Positions 1 through 6,727 of a stretch of DNA of 7,364 nucleotides are shown here, one piece after another (position 1 is the stretch's first letter; every line of letters starts with the position of its first letter). This stretch comes from DATLOJ01 sp035536315. GTDB taxonomy: Bacteria; Actinomycetota; CADDZG01; JAHWKV01. The notes under the pieces were generated by a model that worked only from the letters and a program-made list of their open reading frames with translations, did not search any database and was not told where the DNA came from. The position numbers and the translations under genes are program-made. The stretch covers positions 1-7,364 of the forward strand of contig DATLOJ010000111.1 of NCBI GenBank assembly GCA_035536315.1, given 5' to 3'.

Positions 1-1
1 C

Positions 2-2047
2 GTCGCGGTCGGAAACCTCGGCCCCAGCAATGCCGACAATGTCACAGTCACAGACACCCTCCCCCCTGGCTTCACCTTCGTCAGCGGGTCAGCGATGCCT
101 TCACAGGGGACATGTACGAACCTTCCCTGCAATCTCGGAACGATCGTTCCGGGCACAACAGCCACCGTTAGCTTCCTAGTTAACGTCGCCCCCTCGGTGG
201 CTCCCGGGCCCAAGACGAACACTGGGGGCGCGTTCTCAGATGAGGGCGAACTCGAGACGGACGATGAGACCACCGAGATCAACGAGAGATCGAGCGTGAC
301 GGTTGTTAAAACCGACTCGCCCGACCCCGTGGTTGCGGGATCGCAAGTCACCTACACGATGGTCGTCGGAAACGAGGGGCCGTCGGACGCGGACGGCGTG
401 TCTCTCGTCGACCTGCTCCCACCGGGATTCTTGGCCACCACTACGGTGTCGACTCCGCAGGGGACTTGCCTGGGGACTAACTGCTCCCTTGGAACGATCG
501 CCCCCGGGAGCTTCGTCACGGTCACGCTAGTTGCGGACGTATCTGCCTCCCACCCTGACGGAGTCGTGACGAACACGGTGATCGTGGATGCCGATGAGTC
601 GGAGGCTGCCAGCGATGACGAGCCGACCGAGGTCGTGACCAGGGCCGACCTTGTCATTAATAAGGGCGACAGTCCGGACCCAGTTCTCGTCGGTGGGCAG
701 ATCAGCTACGTGCTGACGGTTTCGAATGCCGGACCGTCGGACGCAGCCGGGGTTCAGGTAACCGACACATTGCCGTCCGGGGTCATCGTGACCGCCGTCG
801 ATTCCGGATGCATCGACAACGCGGACGGAACAATCAGTTGCGCGACCGCTCTGCTTCCAGCCGGTCAAAGCGTGCAGTGGACCATCACCGTCCAGGTCGG
901 CAAGGTCGACGGAACCTTCGTCTTCGACGGGGCAATCCTTCAAAACGAAGCAGAAGTCGGGTCCGTGACCGTCGAGCTTGTTCCAGGCAACAACGTGGTG
1001 ACGGCGGAGACAACTGTTTCCGCACCAAGCGTTCCGTTGGTGAAGACGGCAACGCCGCCGAACGGCAGCGACCTGTCTCCGGGACAAACCATCGAATACA
1101 CGATCTCGTACTCGAACGTGGGTACAGTGACCGCGACCGCGGTAGTTGTCACGGATACCGTTTCCCCCGCCCTGGGTTTCATCACACCCAACGATGGTGG
1201 GGAGTTCGACTCCTCCACCCGAGTGGTCAGCTGGACGGTAGGCGATCTCGGTCCCGGGGACTCCGGCTCGGTCTCATTCTCGGGAACTCTGGGGTCCGCG
1301 CTCTCCAGGGAGGACGTAATAAACCGCGCTTTCGCATCCATTGATGAGTACCTCGATCTCGTTGCATCGAACCAAACTCTGCACTTCCTTCAACCGCCGG
1401 ATGTGATCATCACGAAGGGTTCCGACAAGGGCGAGAACACCGATGTGCGAGCGGTCGAGCTGATCACATATCAGCTGGTGGTTACGAACCGCGGCCGGGG
1501 GCAGGTACAAAACGTGATCGTTCAGGACACTCCCCCTTCTATCGTGAATTACGTGCCCGGCTCGACTTCTCTCGACGGCGTCTCGGTTCCGGATTCCGGT
1601 GGGACGTCTCCGCTGTTCGGAGCGGGAGTTGTCATCCCAACGCTCAACTCGGGGCAGTCTCGAATCGTCACGTTCCAGGCGAGAGTCGATATCTCTGTAA
1701 GACCGGGCACCCTAGTCGAAAACTTTGCAGAAATTAGTTGGAACCTGGGAGCGTCGTCCGCTGCTGACTTTCACCGGCTCTTTGTCATCAGAGCTTTGAA
1801 TGCCCCACTCCTTCGCCAATCGATCCTCGTCGAAGGTCCAAGCGGGTCGGTCCTATTCATCACAGTTTTCAACGAAGTTTTGGGAAGACTGGTGAGAGTG
1901 AGCTCGCGAGGGTCGGTCGTTCAGATTCTCCCGGAGACGGGAATCGGGGCCATCCTTATGCTGCTTCTGGCCCTGGCGATCGCCGGCCTCGGTCGCGCAC
2001 TGAGCATGCGAATGCCTGCAGACTTGAGACGAAAGAGTAAACAGTGA
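2..2047 (+). CDS. LPETG-anchored DUF11-repeat surface protein (5' partial)
   Basis: This is the 3' end of a large secreted surface protein. The frame is open to the left edge, and bases 2-94 encode the first half of a repeat, so the ATG at 95 is internal and the true start and signal peptide lie upstream. At least five DUF11-like (Ig-like beta-sandwich) units are visible, at roughly 2-285, 293-640, 644-1018, 1031-1384 and 1394-1795. They share hallmarks such as VKTDSPDPV, YxxxVxNxGPSDA, VxDxLPxG and LGTIxPG. The first three visible units each carry a close pair of cysteines. The protein ends with LPETG (1928-1942), a hydrophobic helix and a basic tail, a classic sortase sorting signal. Such repeats usually act as a stalk or adhesin; that role is inferred. 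The stop overlaps the next gene by four bases, and a sortase lies two genes downstream, which fits a surface-anchoring operon. Confidence 0.9.
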   Translation, partial: VAVGNLGPSNADNVTVTDTLPPGFTFVSGSAMPSQGTCTNLPCNLGTIVPGTTATVSFLVNVAPSVAPGPKTNTGGAFSDEGELETDDETTEINERSSVTVVKTDSPDPVVAGSQVTYTMVVGNEGPSDADGVSLVDLLPPGFLATTTVSTPQGTCLGTNCSLGTIAPGSFVTVTLVADVSASHPDGVVTNTVIVDADESEAASDDEPTEVVTRADLVINKGDSPDPVLVGGQISYVLTVSNAGPSDAAGVQVTDTLPSGVIVTAVDSGCIDNADGTISCATALLPAGQSVQWTITVQVGKVDGTFVFDGAILQNEAEVGSVTVELVPGNNVVTAETTVSAPSVPLVKTATPPNGSDLSPGQTIEYTISYSNVGTVTATAVVVTDTVSPALGFITPNDGGEFDSSTRVVSWTVGDLGPGDSGSVSFSGTLGSALSREDVINRAFASIDEYLDLVASNQTLHFLQPPDVIITKGSDKGENTDVRAVELITYQLVVTNRGRGQVQNVIVQDTPPSIVNYVPGSTSLDGVSVPDSGGTSPLFGAGVVIPTLNSGQSRIVTFQARVDISVRPGTLVENFAEISWNLGASSAADFHRLFVIRALNAPLLRQSILVEGPSGSVLFITVFNEVLGRLVRVSSRGSVVQILPETGIGAILMLLLALAIAGLGRALSMRMPADLRRKSKQ
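1928..2044 (+). other. C-terminal sortase sorting signal (LPETG + helix + basic tail)
   Basis: LPETG is encoded at 1928-1942. It is followed by about 17 apolar residues (IGAILMLLLALAIAGLG) and then an Arg/Lys-rich end including RRKSK. This is the standard three-part signal: a sortase cleaves between Thr and Gly and joins the protein to the cell wall. The order and spacing are complete, with no frameshift. It is the only such signal in the window. Confidence 0.93.
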
Positions 2048-2721
2048 ACGATTCCGAGCCGAAGCAAAGGCCATCTCGCAAGGCAGAAGAGATCGTGGTT
2101 TTTGGTAAAGGCGGCCGCCGAAACACCGGCTGGATCATCGGCTCGATCATCGGCCTTGTCGCGCTCGGATACGTTGCCGTCCTTTTCTTCGGGGGCCAGG
2201 CATTGCGCGATCTTCCGGGAGCCGGGGGGATCCAGAGACTGCGCGAGGGTCTGGAAGGACTTGGAGAGGCGGGCCCCCCGGCTCTTGCCGACCTTCCTCC
2301 ACTACTTCAGAACGGTGGAGCATCTCCCACGTCGAGTCCTATCGAGGTCATCCTCTCGCCGCCGCCGGGCGCCTCACCCCAGCCTTCGCTCTCTCCCGTT
2401 GCCGTCGCTCCGCGACCGGAGGACCCATCCATAGTGACCTTCACTATCGAGTTCGAAAACACAACAGGAGTGAGACTTACAGGGGTGCAGATCACCGACC
2501 GCATCCCATCAGGAACGAGCTATCGCGGTGGATCTGCCAATCCCGACGCCTCGTTCGACGGCTCACAGCTGGTCTGGAACATCGGAACACTCGACCCGGG
2601 AGAGGGGGGAAGGGTCAGCTTTCAAGTTCTCACCAGAACGACCGGCAGGATCACCAATAGGGCGGTGTTGACGTCGAATGAAGCACCCCCCGGTACCATC
2701 GAGTCTTCGACTAACGTGTAA
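2044..2721 (+). CDS. Single-pass membrane protein with one DUF11-like domain
   Basis: The product is 225 residues. It starts with GTG inside the stop region of the upstream gene (GTGA overlap), suggesting translational coupling. Residues 1-28 are polar and basic (cytoplasmic side), and 29-50 form one membrane helix (WIIGSIIGLVALGYVAVLFF). Residues 51-75 are charged and possibly helical, and 76-127 are a Pro/Ser/Ala-rich spacer. Residues 128-225 form a DUF11-like domain with FENTTGVRLTGVQITDRIPSG and WNIGTLDPGE. There is no LPXTG signal, so it should stay N-terminally anchored with the domain outside. The domain resembles the repeats of the upstream surface protein, so it may dock with, or present, that protein to the sortase encoded three bases downstream. 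That role is inference. Its name as a family is unknown to me beyond the DUF11-like domain. Confidence 0.85.
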   Translation: MNDSEPKQRPSRKAEEIVVFGKGGRRNTGWIIGSIIGLVALGYVAVLFFGGQALRDLPGAGGIQRLREGLEGLGEAGPPALADLPPLLQNGGASPTSSPIEVILSPPPGASPQPSLSPVAVAPRPEDPSIVTFTIEFENTTGVRLTGVQITDRIPSGTSYRGGSANPDASFDGSQLVWNIGTLDPGEGGRVSFQVLTRTTGRITNRAVLTSNEAPPGTIESSTNV

Positions 2722-2724
2722 GAG

Positions 2725-3393
2725 ATGGCTGTTTCCAGGCTAGACGACGCTTCGTCCTTTCTCTTCGGAGTCTGGCGCTCCAGACCCAGAAGCAAAAGGG
2801 TCGTCTCAGCCATCGCGGTGCTGATGGCACTCACTGGCACCGTGATGATGCTCTACCCCTTCATCACCAACGCTTACTCCAGCACGCAGCAAGCACGTCT
2901 TGCCGAGCAGTTCGGGTCCCCGCAGTTTGCATCTCAGTTTCAGGCGGGCCAGGTAGAGGACGGCCAGGTGCTCACGCGGATCCTCATCAACCGGATCGCA
3001 GTTGACTCCCTGGTTGTAGAAGGCACCGACGCGAGAGCGCTTCGCGCGGGGGCGGGTCATTACAAATACTCGGCTTTTCCATGTAAGCCCGGCAACGTCG
3101 GGATCGCCGGCCACCGAACTACATACGGCAAACCATTCAACCGGCTCGACGAGGTCAAAGTGGGTGATGAGATCGTCCTCATCACACCGTCCGATAAATG
3201 CACCTACAAAGTTGTCGATGCCCCTTCCGGCGAGCAAAAGGTCAAGGGCGGGGCCGGCTGGATAACTCATCCCGGTGACAGCGCTGTCGTCGGGCCGATC
3301 AAAGGCGGAGAGTTTCTGACGTTGACCACCTGCCACCCGAAGGGGAGCGCGGCCAAGCGACTGATACTGAGGGCCCAGCTGGTCGAGTCCTAG
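2725..3393 (+). CDS. Class E-like sortase (LPXTG transpeptidase)
   Basis: This 222-residue membrane-anchored cysteine transpeptidase is expected to cleave the LPETG signal of the protein encoded two genes upstream and attach it to the cell wall. A basic N-terminus (RSRPRSKR) is followed by one membrane helix at about residues 26-48, then the catalytic barrel from about residue 82. Catalytic residues are visible: His130 in IAGHRTTYGKPF, Cys203 in TLTTCHP and Arg212 in AKRLILRA. The GHRTTYG and TLTTCHP motifs resemble actinobacterial class E enzymes. Class E sortases studied so far favour LAXTG, so pairing with LPETG is notable. Two further cysteines (120 and 159) lie in the extracytoplasmic domain. 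The ATG at 2725 is three bases after the preceding stop and has no strong ribosome-binding site, so coupling is likely. The class is assigned by motif reading only. Confidence 0.93.
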   Translation: MAVSRLDDASSFLFGVWRSRPRSKRVVSAIAVLMALTGTVMMLYPFITNAYSSTQQARLAEQFGSPQFASQFQAGQVEDGQVLTRILINRIAVDSLVVEGTDARALRAGAGHYKYSAFPCKPGNVGIAGHRTTYGKPFNRLDEVKVGDEIVLITPSDKCTYKVVDAPSGEQKVKGGAGWITHPGDSAVVGPIKGGEFLTLTTCHPKGSAAKRLILRAQLVES

Positions 3394-3396
3394 CCG

Positions 3397-4107
3397 ATGT
3401 CTCGTCGTTCGGCCCGCCGGAGCAGTCGAGATAAACCTGGACGGGGATTGATGACCGGCGAGTTGCCACTTGTTGCGGAGGACCCTGAGAACTGGGATCC
3501 AATCCTGCTCAACGAGCTGCCGACTTTGCTGCGCGCGGCGGGGAAGCCGTGGTGGATAGCGGGTGGGGTTGCGATCGACATGTTTCTCGGAAGAACAACT
3601 AGGCCCCACCGCGACGTCGACATTGCAGTCCTGCGCATCGATCAGCTGGACTTTCAAAGAGCGCTGGCCGGCTGGGACCTGCAAGTCCCCGTCGACTGGG
3701 AGGGGGAGCCCGAGAAGTCAAAGGTTCTGTTCCGCCGTTGGGCTCCCGGAGAGTTCCTCGATAGGGACGTGAGCCAAGCCTGGTGCCGGCGCACCCCTTC
3801 ATCCCCCTGGAGCTTCGAACTTCTATACGCGCACGGCAACCACGAAACCTGGAAATTCAAGAAAGACGAATCAATCCAACTCCCCTTGCCTGCGATAAGC
3901 AGCATCTCCACCGAAGGCCTGCCCTACCTAAACCCCGAAATAGTCCTGCTACACAAATCAGTAAGCACCTACCAAGCCCCCACCACAGAACCAGACTTCG
4001 AGGTAACGCTGCCCCACCTAACTCCAGGACAAAAGATCTGGCTGTCAGAAGGACTACGTCGAGTAAGCCCCGACCACCCCTGGCTAACCCGACTGGAACC
4101 CGCCTAG
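3397..4107 (+). CDS. Nucleotidyltransferase, aminoglycoside adenylyltransferase-like
   Basis: The product is up to 236 residues. WWIAGGVAIDMFLGR (52-66) followed by HRDVDIAV (71-78) is the nucleotidyltransferase signature: Gly56-Gly57, then Asp73 and Asp75 as probable metal ligands. Glu141 in WSFELLYA may be the third acid. The end (PEIVLLHK, then HPWLTRL) matches my memory of proteins grouped with aminoglycoside-2''-adenylyltransferases (Pfam Aminoglyc_resit). Many chromosomal members have no proven drug substrate, so resistance should not be assumed. Two starts are possible. ATG 3397 is three bases after the sortase stop but has no ribosome-binding site and adds 18 Arg-rich residues. ATG 3451 has GGGGA just upstream and begins where the family usually begins, so it may be the real one. 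The 3' half (from about 3840) is A+C-rich with many codons ending in A, unlike the 5' half and the neighbours. Confidence 0.8.
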   Translation: MSRRSARRSSRDKPGRGLMTGELPLVAEDPENWDPILLNELPTLLRAAGKPWWIAGGVAIDMFLGRTTRPHRDVDIAVLRIDQLDFQRALAGWDLQVPVDWEGEPEKSKVLFRRWAPGEFLDRDVSQAWCRRTPSSPWSFELLYAHGNHETWKFKKDESIQLPLPAISSISTEGLPYLNPEIVLLHKSVSTYQAPTTEPDFEVTLPHLTPGQKIWLSEGLRRVSPDHPWLTRLEPA

Positions 4108-4208
4108 AACGCACTTTGATTTTTCGTCGCGAAGCTCATCGCGAGTCGAGGGCGGCGGTGGTGCGGACCGGCCAGGCGACTCTGTCCGTACGAAGGTGCT
4201 GGTTGATA

Positions 4209-4264
4209 GGCGGCCCGAGGACAGGGCCGCCAGGGTGTCGCCAGGACGGGCTGTGCCGCTGGCG
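4209..4264. terminator. Two GC-rich hairpins in the convergent gap, possible bidirectional terminator
   Basis: GGCGGCCC (4209-4216) and GGGCCGCC (4224-4231) form a perfect 8-bp stem with a 7-base loop. Just after it, CGCCAG (4239-4244) and CTGGCG (4259-4264) can form a 6-bp stem. They lie between the nucleotidyltransferase stop (4107) and the end of the sigma-factor gene on the other strand (4350), where a terminator would serve both. There is no T-run on either side, so these are not classic intrinsic terminators; actinobacteria often use hairpins without T-runs. The rest of 4108-4349 shows no convincing gene. Confidence 0.35.
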
Positions 4265-4349
4265 CCCGGTCCAGACGCCCCTTTATGGGGAGCTGAGCCA
4301 ACCGCCAGGATCGAGCTAGGGAGGGCTGAGGTGCCGCCCCCCGGCCTGA

Positions 4350-5807
4350 TTAAGAGAAGAGCAGGCGGCGTCTTGGCAGTGCGCTTACAGGAACGGATGG
4401 AACCTGTACGGCGCTGGAGGGACCTTCGGGAAGAACGCCCCCGGCCACATCGCCGACGCTCGGGGTCTCGAGGACGTTGTTTGTGACTTCGGGCCGGAGA
4501 ACCTCCGGAAGCTGGACATTCTGGGTTGCGTCGGTGATGGCGTTCTCGAGGTTGTTGAGCACCGGCGGAACCTCGACGATCTCGGGGAGTGCGGATCCGA
4601 CTTTGTCGGTGACCCTGTTGACTGCATACAGCGGCCCGGTCTTGTTGGTGACCTGCTCTTCAGATGAAGCTTTGGACTGAGCGGGGGTTGCTGCGCGGTC
4701 GCCGGGCAGCGTTACCGGTTGCAGAGCGGTGTCGGGGGTAAGTGGGACAGAGATCGGAGAAGCGGCGGCTGCCGATGAGTCAACCGGTTCCACGGACTCT
4801 ACTGATGCCGGGGGAACCTCGACCGAACCTGATGCCGAGAGCGGAAGGGGCGGGTTTGTCACCGACGCAAGGGCGACCATTCCTGCAACGGCCACCGATG
4901 CGACTGCCTGCAGTCCGTGCGCCAGCGGCGAAGCCATGCCCTCGTAAGGCGCGCTGCGGATCATCTCGAGGATTCCTCTTGGCCTCGGCAGAACTTTCAT
5001 CGGCATCGATGCGACCAGATCGTTGAGCCATGCCGGCTGAGCAAGTGCGAGAGGTGGAAGAGCTCCGAGCATGCGGTCTGCGCCACCAATTTTTGTGGCC
5101 CTCGCCCGGCATTCGCGGCAGGTACGAAGGTGCTTCCCAGTTTCGACAGAAGCCCGGCCCTCGCTGGCGACGAGGCGAAGAGTCCTCTTGCAAACGGCTT
5201 GAAGCCCCTCAGTCGATTCGACGTCGGCTGCCTCTAGGCGGAAACGCGCACGAGCCCTGCGAAGAGTTGCCTCGGCCCCGCGGACGTTGGTTCCAATGAC
5301 GTCTGCGATCTCCGCGTATGAGAGGCCCTCGATCTCCCGCAGAACAAGTGCGGTTCTCTGCCTCAAAGGAAGGCGCTCGAGTGCCGAGCGAACGACCCCG
5401 CCGGCAAGCTTGCTGTTTACCGAGTCCCACGTACGGTCTACGTCCTCCGAAATTGGCTCGAGGTCCGTCAGGTCGGTCGGGTCGGTGGCGGAAGGGCGGT
5501 GAACGTCCTTGCGGGATTCGTCTATGACGAGGTTCTTGGCGATGCGCAGAAGCCAGGGCTCGAACTGGTAGCGGCCGTTGAAGCGGCCCAGCGCGCCGAG
5601 TGCCCTTGTGAAGACTTCCTGTGTCAGGTCCTCAGCGGTGTTGGAGTTGGTGGCGTAAGAAAGGAATGAGTACACACGGGGGTAGTACTTGCCCACGAGC
5701 TGCGTTACGGCTTCCTTCTCGCCTGCCTGCGCAGCGCGAACCAGGGATTTGTCCGAACGAAGGTCAGGCAGCTTTGCGATGTTCAGAATCCTGGCTGCAA
5801 CGGCCAA
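4350..5807 (-). CDS. ECF sigma factor fused to zinc-finger anti-sigma-like motif, membrane helix and outer tail
   Basis: The product is 485 residues, against about 170-200 for a plain ECF sigma factor. Region 2 covers about residues 18-100 (DLTQEVFTRAL, RYQFEPWLLRIAKNLVIDESRK). A Thr-Asp-rich linker follows, then region 4 with its helix-turn-helix at about 132-190 (LERLPLRQRTALVLREIEGL, YAEIADVIGT). Residues 206-233 hold Cys206, His226, Cys230 and Cys233 in the C-x19-H-x3-C-x2-C pattern of zf-HC2/ZAS anti-sigma domains. A short apolar stretch at about 298-317 (LQAVASVAVAGMVALASV) is the likely membrane helix. The last 165 residues are rich in Pro, Val, Ser and Ala and end in ALPRRRLLFS; they should lie outside the cell. 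The likely design is a sigma factor held at the membrane by its own anti-sigma part, as in actinobacterial ECF groups with C-terminal extensions. Release by proteolysis or by conformational change is inference. Start is TTG 5807, supported by AGGGGG seven bases upstream. Confidence 0.88.
   Translation of the reverse strand: MAVAARILNIAKLPDLRSDKSLVRAAQAGEKEAVTQLVGKYYPRVYSFLSYATNSNTAEDLTQEVFTRALGALGRFNGRYQFEPWLLRIAKNLVIDESRKDVHRPSATDPTDLTDLEPISEDVDRTWDSVNSKLAGGVVRSALERLPLRQRTALVLREIEGLSYAEIADVIGTNVRGAEATLRRARARFRLEAADVESTEGLQAVCKRTLRLVASEGRASVETGKHLRTCRECRARATKIGGADRMLGALPPLALAQPAWLNDLVASMPMKVLPRPRGILEMIRSAPYEGMASPLAHGLQAVASVAVAGMVALASVTNPPLPLSASGSVEVPPASVESVEPVDSSAAAASPISVPLTPDTALQPVTLPGDRAATPAQSKASSEEQVTNKTGPLYAVNRVTDKVGSALPEIVEVPPVLNNLENAITDATQNVQLPEVLRPEVTNNVLETPSVGDVAGGVLPEGPSSAVQVPSVPVSALPRRRLLFS
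5462..5488 (-). repeat. Three imperfect 9-base tandem units in the sigma-factor linker
   Basis: On the + strand three units follow each other: GGTCCGTCA, GGTCGGTCG and GGTCGGTGG. On the coding strand they give the TDPTDLTDL stretch between sigma regions 2 and 4, at about residues 107-116. The linker is not conserved in this family, so copy-number change would keep the frame and be tolerated. Confidence 0.6.
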
Positions 5808-5814
5808 ACTAGTG

Positions 5815-5820
5815 CCCCCT
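5815..5820 (-). promoter_or_regulatory. Ribosome-binding site AGGGGG for the TTG start of the sigma-factor gene
   Basis: On the - strand AGGGGG lies seven bases before the TTG at 5807. No ATG or GTG lies in frame nearby upstream of sigma region 2, so this site decides the start. A rare TTG start may keep expression low. Confidence 0.7.
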
Positions 5821-6000
5821 GTCGAGACGTGTGCTGATTACTACGTCGGCGCTCAGAGTAACAGCCTTTAACCGATCCACGTAAAAACTTTTCAGCTCAA
5901 ACCCCCTGGTGCCATCAATCATTGAAACGGATCCGATCCCTAAAACCCACGCGCCTTCGTTGAAGTTTTTTTGGCCGTCCCTTTTGTGCCGATTTGCCCG

Positions 6001-6013
6001 GCGAGCGCCTCGC
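6001..6013 (-). terminator. Short hairpin just after livF, weak terminator candidate
   Basis: GCGAG and CTCGC pair around a 3-base loop, starting four bases after the livF stop. The stem is only 5 bp and no T-run follows on the - strand, so it may be a weak terminator, an mRNA end-stabilising hairpin, or chance. Confidence 0.25.
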
Positions 6014-6016
6014 TGG

Positions 6017-6727
6017 TCAGGCCCCCAGATATGCCTCTTTTACCGCCGGGTCGGAAAGCAGCTCCTCGCCGGAGCCCTCCTTGACGATCGTCCCCGTCTC
6101 CAGGACGTACGCCCTGTCCGCGACTCCGAGGGCCTGGAATGCCATCTGCTCGACCAAAAGAATCGTCTTTCCCTCTTCCTTCAGCTGCCTGATGATCTGG
6201 AACACCTGGTTCACAACCAGGGGAGCAAGTCCCATCGAGGGTTCATCGAACAGGATGTACTTCGGGCGGGACATGAGGGCTCGCGCGATGGCAAGCATCT
6301 GCTGCTCGCCGCCGGACATCAGACCGGCCTTTTGCTTGCGCCGCTCGCCGAGCCGGGGGAACCGCTCGTACTGCTGCTGTATGTCCTTGTTGATCTCCCG
6401 GTCTTTGCGCTGGTATGCACCGAGAGTCAGATTGTCCTCGACGGTCTGGTTCGGGAAGACCTTTCTTCCCTCGGGCACGTGTGCAATCCCTAGCTTCGCA
6501 ATCTTGTGGGCCGGAGTCTTCTCTATCCTCTTGCCCTCGAACTCAATGGTTCCCTTGACGCTCTTCAGCAGTTCGGAGACGTTTGTCACCGTCTTCAACG
6601 TAGTTGTTTTCCCGGCCCCGTTGGCGCCGATGATTGTCACGACCTCGCCGGGGTTGACCTCAAACGCAACGTCCTTCAGAACCTGAACGCCTCCGTAAAA
6701 GACGTTCAGATCACCTACGCGAAGCAC
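6017..6727 (-). CDS. livF: HAAT-type ABC importer ATPase LivF (branched-chain amino acids)
   Basis: This 236-residue ATPase has the usual full length for LivF and drives uptake of branched-chain amino acids or related solutes at the inner face of the membrane, paired with LivG. Walker A is GANGAGKTT (34-42). HVPEGRKVFPNQTVEDNL (83-100) is the LivF form of the Q-loop region, with Glu instead of Gln. The signature is MSGGEQQ (137-143), Walker B is YILFDEP (157-163), and the H-loop position reads LLVEQM (190-195), where LivF proteins typically have VEQN. DRAYVLETG follows, also typical of LivF. The start is GTG 6727, with AAAGGGG four bases upstream, and it overlaps the 3' end of livG by 17 bases, which implies coupled translation. 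UrtE of urea importers is very similar; without the permeases and binding protein the substrate is not certain. Confidence 0.93.
   Translation of the reverse strand: MLRVGDLNVFYGGVQVLKDVAFEVNPGEVVTIIGANGAGKTTTLKTVTNVSELLKSVKGTIEFEGKRIEKTPAHKIAKLGIAHVPEGRKVFPNQTVEDNLTLGAYQRKDREINKDIQQQYERFPRLGERRKQKAGLMSGGEQQMLAIARALMSRPKYILFDEPSMGLAPLVVNQVFQIIRQLKEEGKTILLVEQMAFQALGVADRAYVLETGTIVKEGSGEELLSDPAVKEAYLGA

Larger units (their letters stand above)
5808..6016 (-). other. Intergenic gap between livF and the sigma-factor gene, probable promoter region
   Basis: This 209-base stretch is more AT-rich than its surroundings and is the only place for a promoter of the sigma-factor gene. On the - strand TTTACG and GTTACT, 17 bases apart (about 5892-5864), are a weak -35/-10 candidate. 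CCGATCC occurs twice on the + strand (5872-5878 and 5933-5939), which could be an operator pair or chance. I see no clear ECF-type AAC...CGT promoter, so self-activation is not supported by sequence. No small gene is evident. Confidence 0.3.

Noticed and set aside
95..97. ATG at 95 as start of the DUF11-repeat protein
   Set aside because: The frame continues upstream to base 2 and encodes a typical repeat start (VGNLGPSNADNVTVTDTLPPG is spread over 2-70), with no signal peptide after the ATG.
527..1087. Open frame of 186 codons on the - strand
   Set aside because: It is antisense to the DUF11-repeat gene, with unstructured, Arg/His/Cys-rich translation and no family features.
2806..3684. Long open frame on the - strand (292 codons)
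   Set aside because: It lies opposite the sortase and the start of the nucleotidyltransferase, both well supported by catalytic motifs; its translation shows no recognisable domain. GC-rich DNA often gives such frames.
4127..4144. TCGCGA repeated around a 6-base spacer, an inverted repeat after the nucleotidyltransferase
   Set aside because: Each half is itself a palindrome, so the pairing is trivial; the T-run precedes the stem instead of following it.
3783..4319. Open frame of 178 codons on the + strand running into the convergent gap
   Set aside because: Its first part overlaps the nucleotidyltransferase out of frame, and the translation is Arg/Pro-rich low complexity. The A+C-rich patch explains the absence of stops.
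5955..5972. CTTC-GTT-GAAG followed by seven T on the + strand, resembling an intrinsic terminator
   Set aside because: The stem is only 4 bp and no + strand gene lies upstream to be terminated. On the - strand the run is A, which does not fit a terminator.
5909..6686. Two overlapping + strand frames (194 and 230 codons)
   Set aside because: They are opposite livF, whose motifs are complete; the translations look like shadow sequence.
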